Made by a program: the position numbers and the translations under genes. Positions 9,291 through 18,225 of a stretch of DNA of 64,000 bases are shown here, one piece after another (the first letter of the stretch is position 1; the number at the start of each line of letters is the position of its first letter). The DNA lies in assembly GCF_025643335.1 (NCBI RefSeq), contig NZ_CP092489.1, positions 1,228,501 through 1,292,500 of the forward strand, given 5' to 3'. This DNA is from Endozoicomonas sp. Mp262. Its GTDB lineage: Bacteria; Pseudomonadota; Gammaproteobacteria; Pseudomonadales; Endozoicomonadaceae. The notes beneath the pieces are model-generated. The model saw only the letters and a list, made by a program, of their open reading frames with translations, had not been told where the DNA came from and ran no database searches.

Positions 9291-10326
9291 GTGGCTTTAC
9301 CCTTGAGCAAATTGCCGAAATACTTGAAATTAGATATCAAACTGCTTCTCAGTGGATTGATGATTGGGAAGAATATGGTATTCGTGCCTTGTACAAGGGG
9401 CATGGTGGCGGTAGGCCGTGCATATATGACGAATCCGAAGTGCAACGCATAAAAGAATTAGTGGCTGAAGAGCCTCGTCGCTTATCGTATGTCAAATCCA
9501 AGATCGAGGATGAAACCGGTAAATCTTCATCAAAAATTACTCTGGCAAACATTGTAAAAAAGCAGGGCTGGTTTACAAAAGACTCCGTAAATCATGCAAA
9601 CATAAACGGGACGAAGAGCAATTCCATGACTGTAAAACTGCTCTGAAAGATGCCCAGGAAGCCGAGAGCAAAGGGTTAATCAATTTATTTTATTTTGATG
9701 AGTCCGGCTTTACCCAGGAACCTTGTGTGCCATACGGTTGGCAGGAAAAAGGAAAGCAGCTCAGAATACCATCAGTCAAAAGTAAACGCATCAACGTACT
9801 GGGGTTTATGAACCGAAGCTGTGAGCTATTTCATTATCCTGTTGTGGGTTCAGTGAATAGCGATACGGTGATTGCGGCCTTTGATGACTTTGCAGAGAAA
9901 ATGGCAGATGAAAAATACAGCTCAAATGATCGTTACACGGTAGTTATGGTGGATAATGCCAGCATTCACACCAGCAAAAAGTTTTGTGCCAGAATTGATG
10001 ACTGGATGATTGAAAAGAAATTGCTGGTCTGCTTTCTGCCAACATATTCACCTGAGCTCAACCTGATTGAAATCCTGTGGAGGAAAATAAAGTATGAATG
10101 GCTCAACCTCTTGTCAATCAAGAGCTTTGCGGAATTTGAAAAAGAAGTTGAACGGGTGCTTTTTTCATTTGGAGAGGAGTATATGATCTCATTTTCTAAT
10201 ACTGTCCGACTGGATGGTTAAATTATTCGAAAGCAATCTATACACTACTTATAACTTGAAAAAAAATAAAAGTGGTTAATAGTTTACTTTTCTTAACATT
10301 GTTTTTTTTAATGGGCTGTTTTTGTT

Positions 10327-11523
10327 ATGAAATTTAAACTATCTTGTTTTTTATCCTTTTATATGGTGATGGTGTTTTTTTTAAGTAAAGCACATGCTGG
10401 CTTTGTGTATGAAGTTTTATTTGATTCTGATCAATATGAAGATTTTAAATATTTGTTTATAGATAAAGATGATGGTGCTGATTTAGTTTTTGGTAAAGGT
10501 GAAGAGGTATTTTATTATAAAATGGTTGATAAAATAGTTATGGATGATGATAGTGTTGTTGTTTATAAAGATGAACACAGTTCTTCAAAACTAGTCAGTG
10601 ATCCTGGGATTCAAGTCACTGATAAGGTTGTTTTTTTGACAATAGACCTTGAGAGACAATTTTTTTCAGAGAAGATCAATTGTGGTACGAAGGAAAACCC
10701 TACGCCACCTGATTCAAATGAACCTCGGCTGTTAATAATGAATAAAGAAGGCAAGGCTCGAAGGTTTCAGGTCTGGTATAAAGAATTCTATCAAGGAGAA
10801 GATGAACAGGTAGATAGTATTGACCTGGCAAAATTTTGCGTCTTATATGGTGATTTTGTAGGTTCTACTGAATCTGCTGATGCTTTCAATCTAACTGTAA
10901 ACCTGGATGTTAAAAAAAATGAATTCTTCGCCAGACTGGAAGAAAATATTCCAGGAGAGGACGGATTTCAAATTGTCTATGACCTGTGTATCAATGAAGA
11001 AGATAGCGAAGATGAAGGAGAGGACTCTCTACCAGCTACTCAAAAGGTTGACACAGAAGATCAGTACTCGGATGAGAGTGAGGAAGACAAAGAAGGAAGT
11101 GGTAGTGATGAAGACGAAGGAGAGGACTATCTACCAGCTACTCAACAGGTTAAGCCAGAACATCAATCATCTGATGAAAATGAGGAATATGAAGAAAGAA
11201 GTGGTAGTGATGAAGATGAAGGAGAGGGCTATCTACCAGCTACTCAACAGATTAAGCCAGAACATCAATCATCTGATGAAAATGAGGAATATGAAGAAAG
11301 AATTGATGAAACTAAAGATTATATAGAACCAAGCCAGAAACAACCTTCATATGATTTCGAATCTGATAATCAATCTCCTGAATCTAGCCAGAGCGATATA
11401 GTTGCTGATATATTGGGATTTTCAGAAACTGATAGTAAAAATAAATCATCTGGAATTAATGAAGATAATATCACTAATCGAAAAAGGAAAAGAGTTGACT
11501 CTTCCAGTTTTTCAAATGAATAA
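10327..11523 (+). CDS. Secreted acidic repeat protein with C-terminal basic NLS-like cluster (unknown)
   Basis: 398 residues, no family recognised. Residues 1-24 form a signal peptide ending at a likely AHA cleavage site. Residues about 25-220 are a mixed, Cys-containing domain. Residues about 224-326 are three acidic 34-residue repeats built around DEDEGE-YLPATQ and EHQSSDENEEYEER. A Ser/Asp/Glu-rich tail ends near the basic cluster NRKRKRVDSSS, which resembles a monopartite eukaryotic nuclear localisation signal. The gene is much more AT-rich than the surrounding metabolic genes and is followed by a strong terminator, so it is a single-gene unit. It lies directly after the IS630 remnant. 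An envelope or host-directed role is inference only; low complexity makes the basic cluster easy to over-read. Confidence 0.75.
   Translation: MKFKLSCFLSFYMVMVFFLSKAHAGFVYEVLFDSDQYEDFKYLFIDKDDGADLVFGKGEEVFYYKMVDKIVMDDDSVVVYKDEHSSSKLVSDPGIQVTDKVVFLTIDLERQFFSEKINCGTKENPTPPDSNEPRLLIMNKEGKARRFQVWYKEFYQGEDEQVDSIDLAKFCVLYGDFVGSTESADAFNLTVNLDVKKNEFFARLEENIPGEDGFQIVYDLCINEEDSEDEGEDSLPATQKVDTEDQYSDESEEDKEGSGSDEDEGEDYLPATQQVKPEHQSSDENEEYEERSGSDEDEGEGYLPATQQIKPEHQSSDENEEYEERIDETKDYIEPSQKQPSYDFESDNQSPESSQSDIVADILGFSETDSKNKSSGINEDNITNRKRKRVDSSSFSNE
10999..11304 (+). repeat. Three tandem 102-bp repeats inside the acidic protein gene
   Basis: Period 102 bases (34 codons), seen by aligning GGTAGTGATGAAGA at 11101 with the same string at 11203. 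The first unit is more diverged than the second and third, which are nearly identical. The repeats keep frame and carry the YLPATQ core. Confidence 0.85.
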
Positions 11524-11543
11524 TAGATAATATAGTATTTTTA

Positions 11544-11573
11544 AGTTGTTAGCTTATTTTTAAGCTAACAACT
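11544..11573 (+). terminator. Rho-independent terminator after the acidic protein gene
   Basis: A perfect 13-bp stem, AGTTGTTAGCTTA (11544-11556) and TAAGCTAACAACT (11561-11573), with a TTTT loop. It is only 21 bases after the stop codon. The tail is CTTTCAT, not a clean U-run, so termination strength is uncertain. Confidence 0.75.
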
Positions 11574-11950
11574 CTTTCATCTATAAATAGTGAAAATTTA
11601 TTCTATTAAATAGTTGAACACGAGAGCGAAAAGCTCTTGATTGTCAATAAGGGCTAGTGCTTATTCTCTCTGTAATGAAAAACAATAAAAATAGCGTATC
11701 TATCAATACTCAGGTTGTTGGTATCCTGCCATGGCCATCTTTTCAAAATCTGTATTATTTGATGCTGTCCTTTGGCGGTTGGGAGGAAGAACTCCCCAGG
11801 TTTACTACGGTTGTTATTTGTACTGATTAAAATACAGACTATTGGTCAATAGGTTTTTCTTCTGAAAATAATCAGATTGATAAAACATTTTAGTATTTTA
11901 AATACAAATTAATGAAAACAGACTGAAAAATAGTGGCAGTGACGCTCCCA
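11574..11950. other. AT-rich intergenic stretch
   Basis: About 375 bases with no recognised gene. A 51-codon frame (11675-11830, MKNNKNSVSINTQVVGILPW onward) has no ribosome binding site and no family I recognise; it may be a relic. The promoter of the alanine exporter gene presumably lies in the last 150 bases, but I see no convincing -35/-10 pair. Confidence 0.5.
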
Positions 11951-12394
11951 ATGAAAATCTCCCGTAGTTTTATTGCTGATACGTTGGCATTGATGACCTT
12001 TACTTTTGTTACCGGCATGATGGTTGAGGTAGGTATTGCCGGGTTTACCCTGATTCAGTCCCTGATTTCCAGAATGTTATGCATTCCAGTAAACCTGGGC
12101 ACGGCACGCCCCTATGGTATGTACCGTGATTTCATCACAAGGCTTGTCAGCCGGTGGGTTCCTGGTCAGGCCCTGCAGGGGGTTTGCTCTGATATAGTGG
12201 CTTATATCAGCTTTCAGTTACCACTCTATGTTGTGATCCTTCTTGTTGCAGGCAGTTCCTGGTCTGATATTGGGACTGCATCAGTAAGCCAACTGGCAGC
12301 CCTGTTTGTTTTGGGACGACCCTATGGCCTGTGGCTGGAGTTTTGCCGAAGCAGGGTGGGAATTCCAGCCAGACTAGCTTTGAATAATAAATAA
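11951..12394 (+). CDS. alaE: L-alanine exporter (AlaE family)
   Basis: Inner-membrane protein of 147 residues, like E. coli AlaE (149), which exports L-alanine. Conserved blocks are visible: ADTLALMTFTFVTGMMVEV, IPVNLGTARPYGMYRDF and VAYISFQLPLYVVILL. About four membrane helices are predicted. The ATG at 11951 gives MKISRSFIADT; an in-frame GTG at 11933 would add six residues and a length nearer the family norm, and neither has a clear Shine-Dalgarno site. It is convergent with the LysR gene, 17 bases apart. The family call rests on remembered motif similarity. Confidence 0.88.
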   Translation: MKISRSFIADTLALMTFTFVTGMMVEVGIAGFTLIQSLISRMLCIPVNLGTARPYGMYRDFITRLVSRWVPGQALQGVCSDIVAYISFQLPLYVVILLVAGSSWSDIGTASVSQLAALFVLGRPYGLWLEFCRSRVGIPARLALNNK

Positions 12395-12411
12395 ACAGGA
12401 TTCAGAGTGAA

Positions 12412-13362
12412 TCAGGGCACATGATAGCCTATTGCACGGCTGGGGTCGTGTTGGAGCCAGATTTTATTAAGCCAGCTTTCGGAACCCAGCCAGTCAAGTA
12501 CCCACTTGAGGCCATTACCCATATTTTCCTGGTTCCAGGCCAACAGGCAGCCATCGTTATATTGAAGCGCATTAACCTGTTTTTTCACCAGCAGGCCCTG
12601 TTCGATATAGGGCTGGACGAAGTGGCTGGGTAAGATGGTAACGCCAAGTCCCCTTAACAAACACTCAATGGCAGCTCGAAAACTGGGAACCATCAATACC
12701 TGCTGATTATCCAGTAACAAGTTATAGCCTTTACTGAATACACGAGAAGTATCTTGTATGCAGATAGAGCGGAACTCATGGAGCATCTCCGGCGATAAGG
12801 CTTCATCGATCGTAGCCAATGGGTGTTCTCGGGAGACAACAAAGTCCCAGGATAAAGGTCCCATTGAGCGCCAGGCAAACCGCTCATTACCCTGGATGGT
12901 GTCTGGAATGGTGATGGGAGCCCCAATGACTAACTGACAACGACCATGAAAAAGAGCATCCCATGAGCCGTTGTACACTTCCGTATTTATAACCAACTCT
13001 GTTTCAGGGCGTACATCCTGCAAGTCGCTGATCAGATCATAGATTTTGCCCTGGTTAACCACATTATCAAGGGCTATGCATAATTCTTTTTCCCACCCTG
13101 ATGCCATTTGGCGGGTACTGCTTTCAAGGTCTTCCAGAGACTTTAACAGAGTGGCAGTATGCTTGATAAAGTGCTCGCCTGCCGGGGTCAGTTGAACCCG
13201 TTTGCTATCGCGAAGAAACAACTGCACTCCCAACCGGTCTTCCAGTTTGCGAACGGTATAACTTATCGCTGAAGGTACTTTGTGAAGGTGTTTAGCGGCT
13301 GCTGTAAAATTCCGAAAGTGGGCAACAGCCCGTACAATCTCAAGGGTTTCCGTAGGAATCAT
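12412..13362 (-). CDS. punR: LysR-family regulator, PunR (YdhB)-like
   Basis: A 316-residue LysR-type regulator. The N-terminal winged helix-turn-helix (FRNFTAAAKHLHKVPSAISY, residues about 16-35) is followed by the long linker helix and a substrate-binding domain. Several blocks match E. coli PunR: VPSAISYTVRKLE, IALDNVV, LSWDFVVSREHPLA, IQDTSR and LLDNQQVLMVP. In E. coli PunR activates a purine nucleoside transporter (PunC) and responds to adenosine. That fits here, because deoC-deoB-deoD and two nucleoside-channel genes lie a few kilobases away, although no punC homologue is in the window. It is convergent with alaE and shows no autoregulatory site I can identify. Confidence 0.85.
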   Translation of the reverse strand: MIPTETLEIVRAVAHFRNFTAAAKHLHKVPSAISYTVRKLEDRLGVQLFLRDSKRVQLTPAGEHFIKHTATLLKSLEDLESSTRQMASGWEKELCIALDNVVNQGKIYDLISDLQDVRPETELVINTEVYNGSWDALFHGRCQLVIGAPITIPDTIQGNERFAWRSMGPLSWDFVVSREHPLATIDEALSPEMLHEFRSICIQDTSRVFSKGYNLLLDNQQVLMVPSFRAAIECLLRGLGVTILPSHFVQPYIEQGLLVKKQVNALQYNDGCLLAWNQENMGNGLKWVLDWLGSESWLNKIWLQHDPSRAIGYHVP

Positions 13363-13389
13363 TTCTAGTACTTAATTCTGGTGCTGCCC

Positions 13390-13657
13390 GTAGGGGCTGT
13401 TGACGTTTGATCGTGAGCTCAGTGACTCGTAAAGCGGTTTTCCGCAAGGCGGACTGGTGCAGGCATAGTTATTCTACGTCAAGCAAGTCCAACGCAGTCG
13501 GAAAGCCGCTTTACGAGCCACCCGAAGGGCCAAAACCAGCGATTTTGTGTCGTCGTTGCAGTAGCTTGAAAGACGTGAGTATTCCTGCGCTACTGCGTCT
13601 AGCCACAAAACCGCTGATTTTGGCTGAGCACACGAGCAAACGTCAACAGCCCCTAAC
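13390..13657. repeat. MITE-like element, 268 bp, with 26-bp terminal inverted repeats
   Basis: The ends pair over about 26 bases: TAGGGGCTGTTGACGTTTG on the left (from 13391) and CAAACGTCAACAGCCCCTA on the right (to 13656), with one mismatch just inside. A second inner inverted pair (ACTCGTAAAGCGG near 13424 and CCGCTTTACGAG near 13507) gives further folding. No protein is encoded. Structure and size fit a non-autonomous miniature element; no target duplication is obvious. Confidence 0.75.
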
Positions 13658-13824
13658 ATATACAATTAAATATTAATGCCAAGTACCTTTGTTAAAAGGG
13701 AGAAATAATGCTCTTTTTTATTTCTGGTTTCTCGCTCACCGGATAACCTGGAAATCAAGAATCTGTCTGTTCATTATGTCGTCAAAAAAAGTGAATGCTC
13801 ATCCAAATATTGTCATTGTACCCG

Positions 13825-14031
13825 GACTCAAGTCCTTTGTAGTATTACGCCCTCGCTTAAACCGGTGGTATTGGCGGGAACCAATACTGCAACCTTGTCA
13901 AAGCGAATGGACTACTCCTGTTGCCTGTTCTTGTAGTCTCATAAGCTTGAATGAGGGCGATTGAGTCAGTAGCTATGCTACTCACTCAGGTGGATGATCA
14001 GCAAAAGCCCCTGTTATCACAGGGGTTTTTT
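13825..14031 (+). ncRNA. Candidate structured RNA (riboswitch-like leader or small RNA) upstream of deoC
   Basis: The strand folds into a nested multibranch structure by eye. P1 is GACTCAA (13825-13831) with TTGAGTC (13961-13967). P2 is CGCCCTC (13848-13854) with GAGGGCG (13953-13959). These enclose hairpin P3, GTATTGG/CCAATAC (13868-13874 and 13881-13887), and hairpin P4, GACTAC/GTAGTC (13910-13915 and 13933-13938) extended by AAGC/GCTT. P5, AGTAGC-TAT-GCTACT (13968-13982), can extend with GAGT/ACTC and then competes with P1. A terminator hairpin follows. I match it to no known riboswitch class. Several GGA/GGGA motifs, one in the P3 loop, leave a CsrA-binding RNA possible. Confidence 0.5.
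14006..14031 (+). terminator. Rho-independent terminator
   Basis: CCCCTGT (14008-14014) pairs with ACAGGGG (14019-14025) around TATC, followed by TTTTTTG: a classic terminator with an A-rich lead. It ends the structured RNA candidate 208 bases before deoC, so it either ends a separate transcript or attenuates the deo transcript. Confidence 0.85.
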
Positions 14032-14106
14032 GTATCTATAGACTTTTCCTATCCGCTGGTTTGACTAATATATACTTTTAAAACTGCCAGCGACATGATC
14101 TCTGAT

Positions 14107-14212
14107 TAGTGCATCATTTCAATGCCCTTGACATGCAGTCCCGTTCCCAGGCTGGAGCCCGGGAACGAGAGGAAAAAATATCACCTATCAATTGCATTGA
14201 AATGATGTACTA
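14107..14212. repeat. 106-bp inverted-repeat element upstream of deoC
   Basis: 19-bp ends with one mismatch: TAGTGCATCATTTCAATGC at 14107-14125 and GCATTGAAATGATGTACTA at 14194-14212. Inside is a second palindrome, CGTTCCCAGGCT-GGAGC-CCGGGAACG (14142-14167), related to short repeats elsewhere in the window. Looks like a small non-autonomous element placed between the upstream terminator and deoC. Confidence 0.7.
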
Positions 14213-14238
14213 GGCTGGCACCTGAAAAGGGTTGAATC

Positions 14239-15018
14239 ATGACCTCTGATATCCTGAAGCGTTGTCGTCTTGCCTTGCAGTTAATGGATCTTACCTCTCT
14301 GAACGAAGACGACACGCCAGAAACCATTATTGCGCTGTGTAAACAGGCAAAAACAGAAGCAGGACATCCTGCGGCAGTCTGTGTATATCCACAGTTTGTG
14401 CCTGTTGCTAAAAAAACACTGGCAGAGCTGGGGTTGAATGATATGACGGTTGCAACTGTCACTAACTTCCCTGATGGGAAAGAGGATGTGAGTCAGGCTG
14501 TTGCAGAAACCCGCTCAGCCGTAGCAGCTGGTGCAGATGAAGTGGATGTGGTTTTCCCATACCGTGCTTTGGTTGCCGGAAATGACTCTATCGGTGGGGA
14601 GCTGGTTCGCTGCTGCAAAGAAGCCTGTGGAGACAAGGCTCTGCTAAAAGTCATTATTGAAACCGGAGAGTTAAAAGACACTCAATTGATACGCAAGGCC
14701 AGTGATATTTGTATCAATGCCGGGGCAGACTTTATCAAAACATCCACAGGCAAAGTAAAACAGAATGCAACACTTGAGTCTGCCCGGATTATGCTGGAGG
14801 CCATTCGGGATAGTGGTAAAACGGATGTTGGCTTTAAGCCTGCCGGAGGTATTCGGACAGCTGAAGAGGCGACAGCCCATCTTGAGTTAGCCGAGGAAAT
14901 CCTTGGGGAAGACTGGATTGACCGCAGCCACTACCGGTTTGGAGCCAGTAGCCTGTTGGGCAATTTATTAGTGACTTTGGGGTTAAAAAGCGGAAAAGAA
15001 GACACCTCAGGTTATTAA
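14239..15018 (+). CDS. deoC: Deoxyribose-phosphate aldolase
   Basis: 259 residues, the same size as E. coli DeoC. It splits 2-deoxyribose-5-phosphate into acetaldehyde and glyceraldehyde-3-phosphate, the last step of deoxynucleoside breakdown, in the cytoplasm. The Schiff-base lysine is Lys167 in FIKTSTGK, the same number as in E. coli; [11 protein letters not shown] carries the second conserved Lys. It heads the deoC-deoB-deoD series on one strand; deoA (thymidine phosphorylase) is missing from the usual E. coli order. The 125-base gap to deoB leaves room for an internal promoter. Confidence 0.97.
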   Translation: MTSDILKRCRLALQLMDLTSLNEDDTPETIIALCKQAKTEAGHPAAVCVYPQFVPVAKKTLAELGLNDMTVATVTNFPDGKEDVSQAVAETRSAVAAGADEVDVVFPYRALVAGNDSIGGELVRCCKEACGDKALLKVIIETGELKDTQLIRKASDICINAGADFIKTSTGKVKQNATLESARIMLEAIRDSGKTDVGFKPAGGIRTAEEATAHLELAEEILGEDWIDRSHYRFGASSLLGNLLVTLGLKSGKEDTSGY

Positions 15019-15143
15019 ATGTCGTTAAAAAATGATGTAAATTCGGCCAGTTTTTTTGCATTTAGGTACTTTTCACTGTCTCCATAGGGAAAGATTCTGG
15101 GTAATATTGTGTAAATCTTATGAATTTTGAACAGGTGCCGTTT

Positions 15144-16373
15144 ATGAAACGAGCAGTCGTTCTGGTAATGGATTCTTTTGGCATCGGTGCGGCGGATGAC
15201 GCTGACAAGTTTGGTGATGCCGGGTCCAATACCATTGGTAGTATTGCTAAAGCATGTGCAGAAGGCCGTGCTGATGATGGACAGGAGTACGATCGTACAG
15301 GTCCATTGAAGTTACCTACCCTATCCAGCCTCGGGTTAGTGCATGCTGCCCGGGAGTCCTCTGGAGCATTTCCGGCAGGAATGGATACCGGCATTGAGGT
15401 TAAAGGCGCTTACGGCTTTGCCAGCGAAATCTCAAGTGGTAAGGACACACCCAGTGGCCACTGGGAAATGGCGGGTGTTCCCGTGCTGTTTGACTGGGGT
15501 TATTTCTCCGATCATAGCAACAGCTTCCCTCAGGAGTTGCTGGATGCATTGGTAGAGAAAGCCAATCTACCGGGTGTCCTGGGTAACTGCCATGCCTCAG
15601 GAACAACCATCATTGCAGAGCTGGGTGAAGAGCACATGCGTACAGGCAAGCCAATTGTCTATACGTCAGCTGATAGTGTATTCCAGATTGCCTGCCATGA
15701 AGAGAGTTATGGCCTGGATCGTTTGTATGAACTGTGCCAGATAACCCGTGAATTACTTGATTCCTATAACATTGGTCGAGTCATTGCGCGTCCTTTCACT
15801 GGCAAAGATGCCAGTGACTTTAAACGTACAGGCAATCGCCGGGACTACTCTGTGCTTCCCCCTGCCCCAACCGTTCTGGATAAACTGGTTGAAACCGGTG
15901 GTGAAGTGATCAGTATCGGTAAAATCGCTGATATTTTTGCCCATCAGGGTATCACCAGCAAAGTTAAGGCAACCGGTATTCCTGCGCTGTTTGATGCCAC
16001 CATGAAGGCGATGGATACCGCAGGTGATCGGAGCATTGTCTTTACCAATTTTGTGGATTTTGACTCTGCTTACGGCCATCGTCGTGATGTGGCAGGATAT
16101 GCAGGAGCCCTGGAATATCTGGATAGCCGTCTTCCCGAACTGCTGGAGAAAATGCAGGAGGATGACGTTCTGGTGATTACCGCAGATCATGGTTGTGATC
16201 CCACCTGGCATGGCACTGACCACACCCGCGAATATATCCCTGTTCTGGTGTTTGGTAAAAAAGTACCCTCCGGATTCCTCGGCAAGCGAGAGACCTTTGC
16301 TGATATTGGCCAAAGCCTGGCAAGCTACTTTGGGCTTGAAGCCATGGACTATGGCAAATCCTTCCTGAATTAA
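15144..16373 (+). CDS. deoB: Phosphopentomutase
   Basis: 409 residues (E. coli DeoB has 407). It interconverts ribose or deoxyribose 1-phosphate and 5-phosphate, feeding DeoC. Alkaline-phosphatase-superfamily metal-binding segments are visible: [14 protein letters not shown] at the N-terminus, [12 protein letters not shown] near residue 90 with the phospho-acceptor Thr, and [19 protein letters not shown] near the C-terminus. I start at the ATG at 15144 ([11 protein letters not shown]), as in E. coli, with AGGTG upstream; an ATG at 15120 would add eight residues unlike the family. Confidence 0.96.
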   Translation: MKRAVVLVMDSFGIGAADDADKFGDAGSNTIGSIAKACAEGRADDGQEYDRTGPLKLPTLSSLGLVHAARESSGAFPAGMDTGIEVKGAYGFASEISSGKDTPSGHWEMAGVPVLFDWGYFSDHSNSFPQELLDALVEKANLPGVLGNCHASGTTIIAELGEEHMRTGKPIVYTSADSVFQIACHEESYGLDRLYELCQITRELLDSYNIGRVIARPFTGKDASDFKRTGNRRDYSVLPPAPTVLDKLVETGGEVISIGKIADIFAHQGITSKVKATGIPALFDATMKAMDTAGDRSIVFTNFVDFDSAYGHRRDVAGYAGALEYLDSRLPELLEKMQEDDVLVITADHGCDPTWHGTDHTREYIPVLVFGKKVPSGFLGKRETFADIGQSLASYFGLEAMDYGKSFLN

Positions 16374-16633
16374 TTTCAATACAATCATTGATATTAGCTC
16401 TGGCTTATATATGGTTTCAATGAGTTGGGCGGGTTCCTGACTCGTTACCAGGCTCTCAAGGTTATCGCGAAAGTCTGAGTTTTTTCCGTCGTCATCTCTG
16501 TAAAGGATGGCGGCGCCAGGTCTGTTCCAGACTGTTGCGATACCCTTAGGGCGTTGGGAACGAGAGTAAAAGTTCTACTTGTCAATTTCGTTACCAGGCC
16601 AAGGCTTTTTCCGTTATTTCCGAGGTGTAACCA

Positions 16634-17341
16634 TTGACTCCCCATATTAATGCCAAGCCGGGTTCGTTTTCTGATATTTGCCTGATGCCAGGTGATCCCC
16701 TGAGAGCCAAGTATATTGCCGAAAATTTTCTGGAAGGGGCTGAGCTGGTTAATGATGTCCGCAACATGTTTGGATATACCGGCTATTACAGAGACAGAAA
16801 AGTGTCTGTAATGGGATCGGGTATGGGAATTCCCTCTGCTTCGATTTACTATAAAGAACTGATTACCGAATACGGTGTGGATAAAATCATTCGCATTGGC
16901 TCCTGTGGTGCTATTTCGGAAGATGTTGAATTAAGAGATATCATCATTGCTATGGGAGCCTGCACGGATTCCAAGGTAAACAGGATTCGCTTTAAAGACC
17001 ATGACTTTGCTGCAATTGCGGATTTTAGCTTGATGGAAAAAGCGATAAAGGCCGCCCGTGCCAAAGAGATGCCTGTTCAGGTGGGCAATATCTTTTCTGC
17101 TGATCTTTTCTACACTCCTGAAGAGGAAATGTTCGATATCATGGAAAAGTACGGTATTCTCGGGGTAGATATGGAAGCGGCAGGTTTGTATGGAAAGTGT
17201 GCGGAATACGGTGCTAAGGGTCTGACGATTTGTACGGTCAGTGACCATATTCGTAAGGGTGAGCATCTGACACCTGAAGAACGTCAAGTGTCATTTAATG
17301 AGATGATTGATGTTGCCCTGAGTTCTGTTCTTATAGATTAG
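16634..17341 (+). CDS. deoD: Purine nucleoside phosphorylase, DeoD type
   Basis: 235 residues. This hexameric cytosolic enzyme splits purine (deoxy)nucleosides with phosphate to the base and (deoxy)ribose-1-phosphate. Conserved blocks include [54 protein letters not shown] and CTVSDHIR with the catalytic Asp. The start is a TTG ([10 protein letters not shown], matching E. coli MATPHINA) with GAGGTG six bases upstream; no ATG is near. The 260 bases before it contain scattered GTTACCAGG/GGGAACGAG repeat fragments. It is followed by a hairpin at 17430. Confidence 0.96.
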   Translation: MTPHINAKPGSFSDICLMPGDPLRAKYIAENFLEGAELVNDVRNMFGYTGYYRDRKVSVMGSGMGIPSASIYYKELITEYGVDKIIRIGSCGAISEDVELRDIIIAMGACTDSKVNRIRFKDHDFAAIADFSLMEKAIKAARAKEMPVQVGNIFSADLFYTPEEEMFDIMEKYGILGVDMEAAGLYGKCAEYGAKGLTICTVSDHIRKGEHLTPEERQVSFNEMIDVALSSVLID

Positions 17342-17429
17342 CCTGGATCTTTCATAAGCTCATGGAGTAGATCATTCAGGTATCTATGATTTATTAGAGA
17401 AAACTTTTATTAAATAGATAAAAGTAAAA

Positions 17430-17448
17430 GGCTTCCTTAATGGAAGCC
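17430..17448. terminator. Hairpin between deoD and the convergent tsx-like gene
   Basis: GGCTTCC (17430-17436) pairs with GGAAGCC (17442-17448) around TTAAT. AAAAG precedes it, which gives a U-rich tail on the reverse strand; on the forward strand only a delayed TTTTTA follows. It can serve as a shared terminator of the two converging units. Confidence 0.6.
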
Positions 17449-17469
17449 ATGAAAATACGTTTTTATTAT

Positions 17470-18225
17470 TTAAAAGTTATATCTCAGGGAGTAAATCATA
17501 GCATTCTGGTAAGAGTTTGAACCCAGCTTATTATCGGCATAACGATATTGTATGCCAGCAGTAATATGGTTAGTGGCATTCCACCAAAGGGCTACTGCAC
17601 CATTAACACCATTCTTTTCCCCACTGCCATCTTCGTTCTTGCTATAGTCTTCGGAACGGTTAAATTCATATTCATGCCAGTTAGTTAGCATTAAGTCTTG
17701 ATCTGCCAACTTGAAGTTATACCCTAATACCCAGCCGGCAACATAACCATTCGAACCACTAAAGAAGGTACTTTGAGTATTATTTGCAGCAAGGAAAGGC
17801 TTAAAGAATAAGTTATCATTCTGATAATTATAACCAATACCTAATAACCGATTTTGCTCGCTAAAACCATGGCTTTCAGTATCGTAAATATGACCATAGA
17901 GGTTAAACCCTGTGTTACCAAGATAATAGCGAATGGTTCCTTTTAATGCAGTACGACGGCCATCGCCATCCTCCTCTTCATTTTTTTTATGAGGGTTTTC
18001 CAGATCGGCAAAGCCGTAAATTTCTCCCCAACTAAATCCAGCCCCCCCTTCAAGCTCTAAATAGGTGAAATCTTTTTTTCCGGAGCGGTGCTCTGTGCCA
18101 TTGGACCAATCAAGACGATTTATACTAACGTTGCCGAAACCGTATTGATAGTCAGAGCTGGCAATAGAAGAGAATCCAGCGGATAGTATAGTAGCGACAA
18201 CTGTCGTGTTTCGTAAAAGCCCCAT
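17470..18225 (-). CDS. Tsx-like outer membrane channel, first copy
   Basis: 251 residues with a signal peptide (ending near ASS at about residue 23) and a C-terminal beta-strand with terminal Phe (MIYSLRYNF), the mark of an outer-membrane barrel. FTYLELEGGAGFSWGEIYGFADLEN matches the start of the Tsx/OmpK nucleoside-channel family. It would let nucleosides cross the outer membrane, which fits the adjacent deo genes. It is followed on the same strand by no further gene. It is AT-richer than deoD. Confidence 0.8.
   Translation of the reverse strand: MGLLRNTTVVATILSAGFSSIASSDYQYGFGNVSINRLDWSNGTEHRSGKKDFTYLELEGGAGFSWGEIYGFADLENPHKKNEEEDGDGRRTALKGTIRYYLGNTGFNLYGHIYDTESHGFSEQNRLLGIGYNYQNDNLFFKPFLAANNTQSTFFSGSNGYVAGWVLGYNFKLADQDLMLTNWHEYEFNRSEDYSKNEDGSGEKNGVNGAVALWWNATNHITAGIQYRYADNKLGSNSYQNAMIYSLRYNF

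Larger units (their letters stand above)
7519..10221 (+). pseudogene. IS630-type transposase gene, interrupted by a nested insertion sequence and a frameshift
   Basis: Three pieces make one transposase. 7519-7647 gives an N-terminal segment (MKYVTTITDEAVLLTLKFAK to SNRGFT). From 9302 it continues with LEQIAEILEIRYQTASQWID, a helix-turn-helix typical of IS630 enzymes, and then GGGRPCIYDE. Near 9575-9583 (ACAAAAG) the frame must shift by minus one to reach KRLRKSCKHKRDEEQFHDCK and the catalytic region. There the DDE triad is visible: Asp in YFDESGF, Asp in VMVDNASIHTS, Glu in PELNLIEILW. All catalytic residues survive, but the gene is dead because of the insertion at 7648-9290. The shift could be a decayed base or programmed frameshifting on AAAAG. 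I could not define the ends of this older element or a TA target duplication. Confidence 0.85.

Noticed and set aside
11675-11830. A 51-codon forward frame in an AT-rich gap
   Set aside because: No ribosome binding site or family; reported only as gap content.
13689-13964. A 91-codon forward frame (also readable from an ATG at 13776)
   Set aside because: No ribosome binding site and no family resemblance; the same bases form nested RNA stems, so I treat them as a structured RNA.
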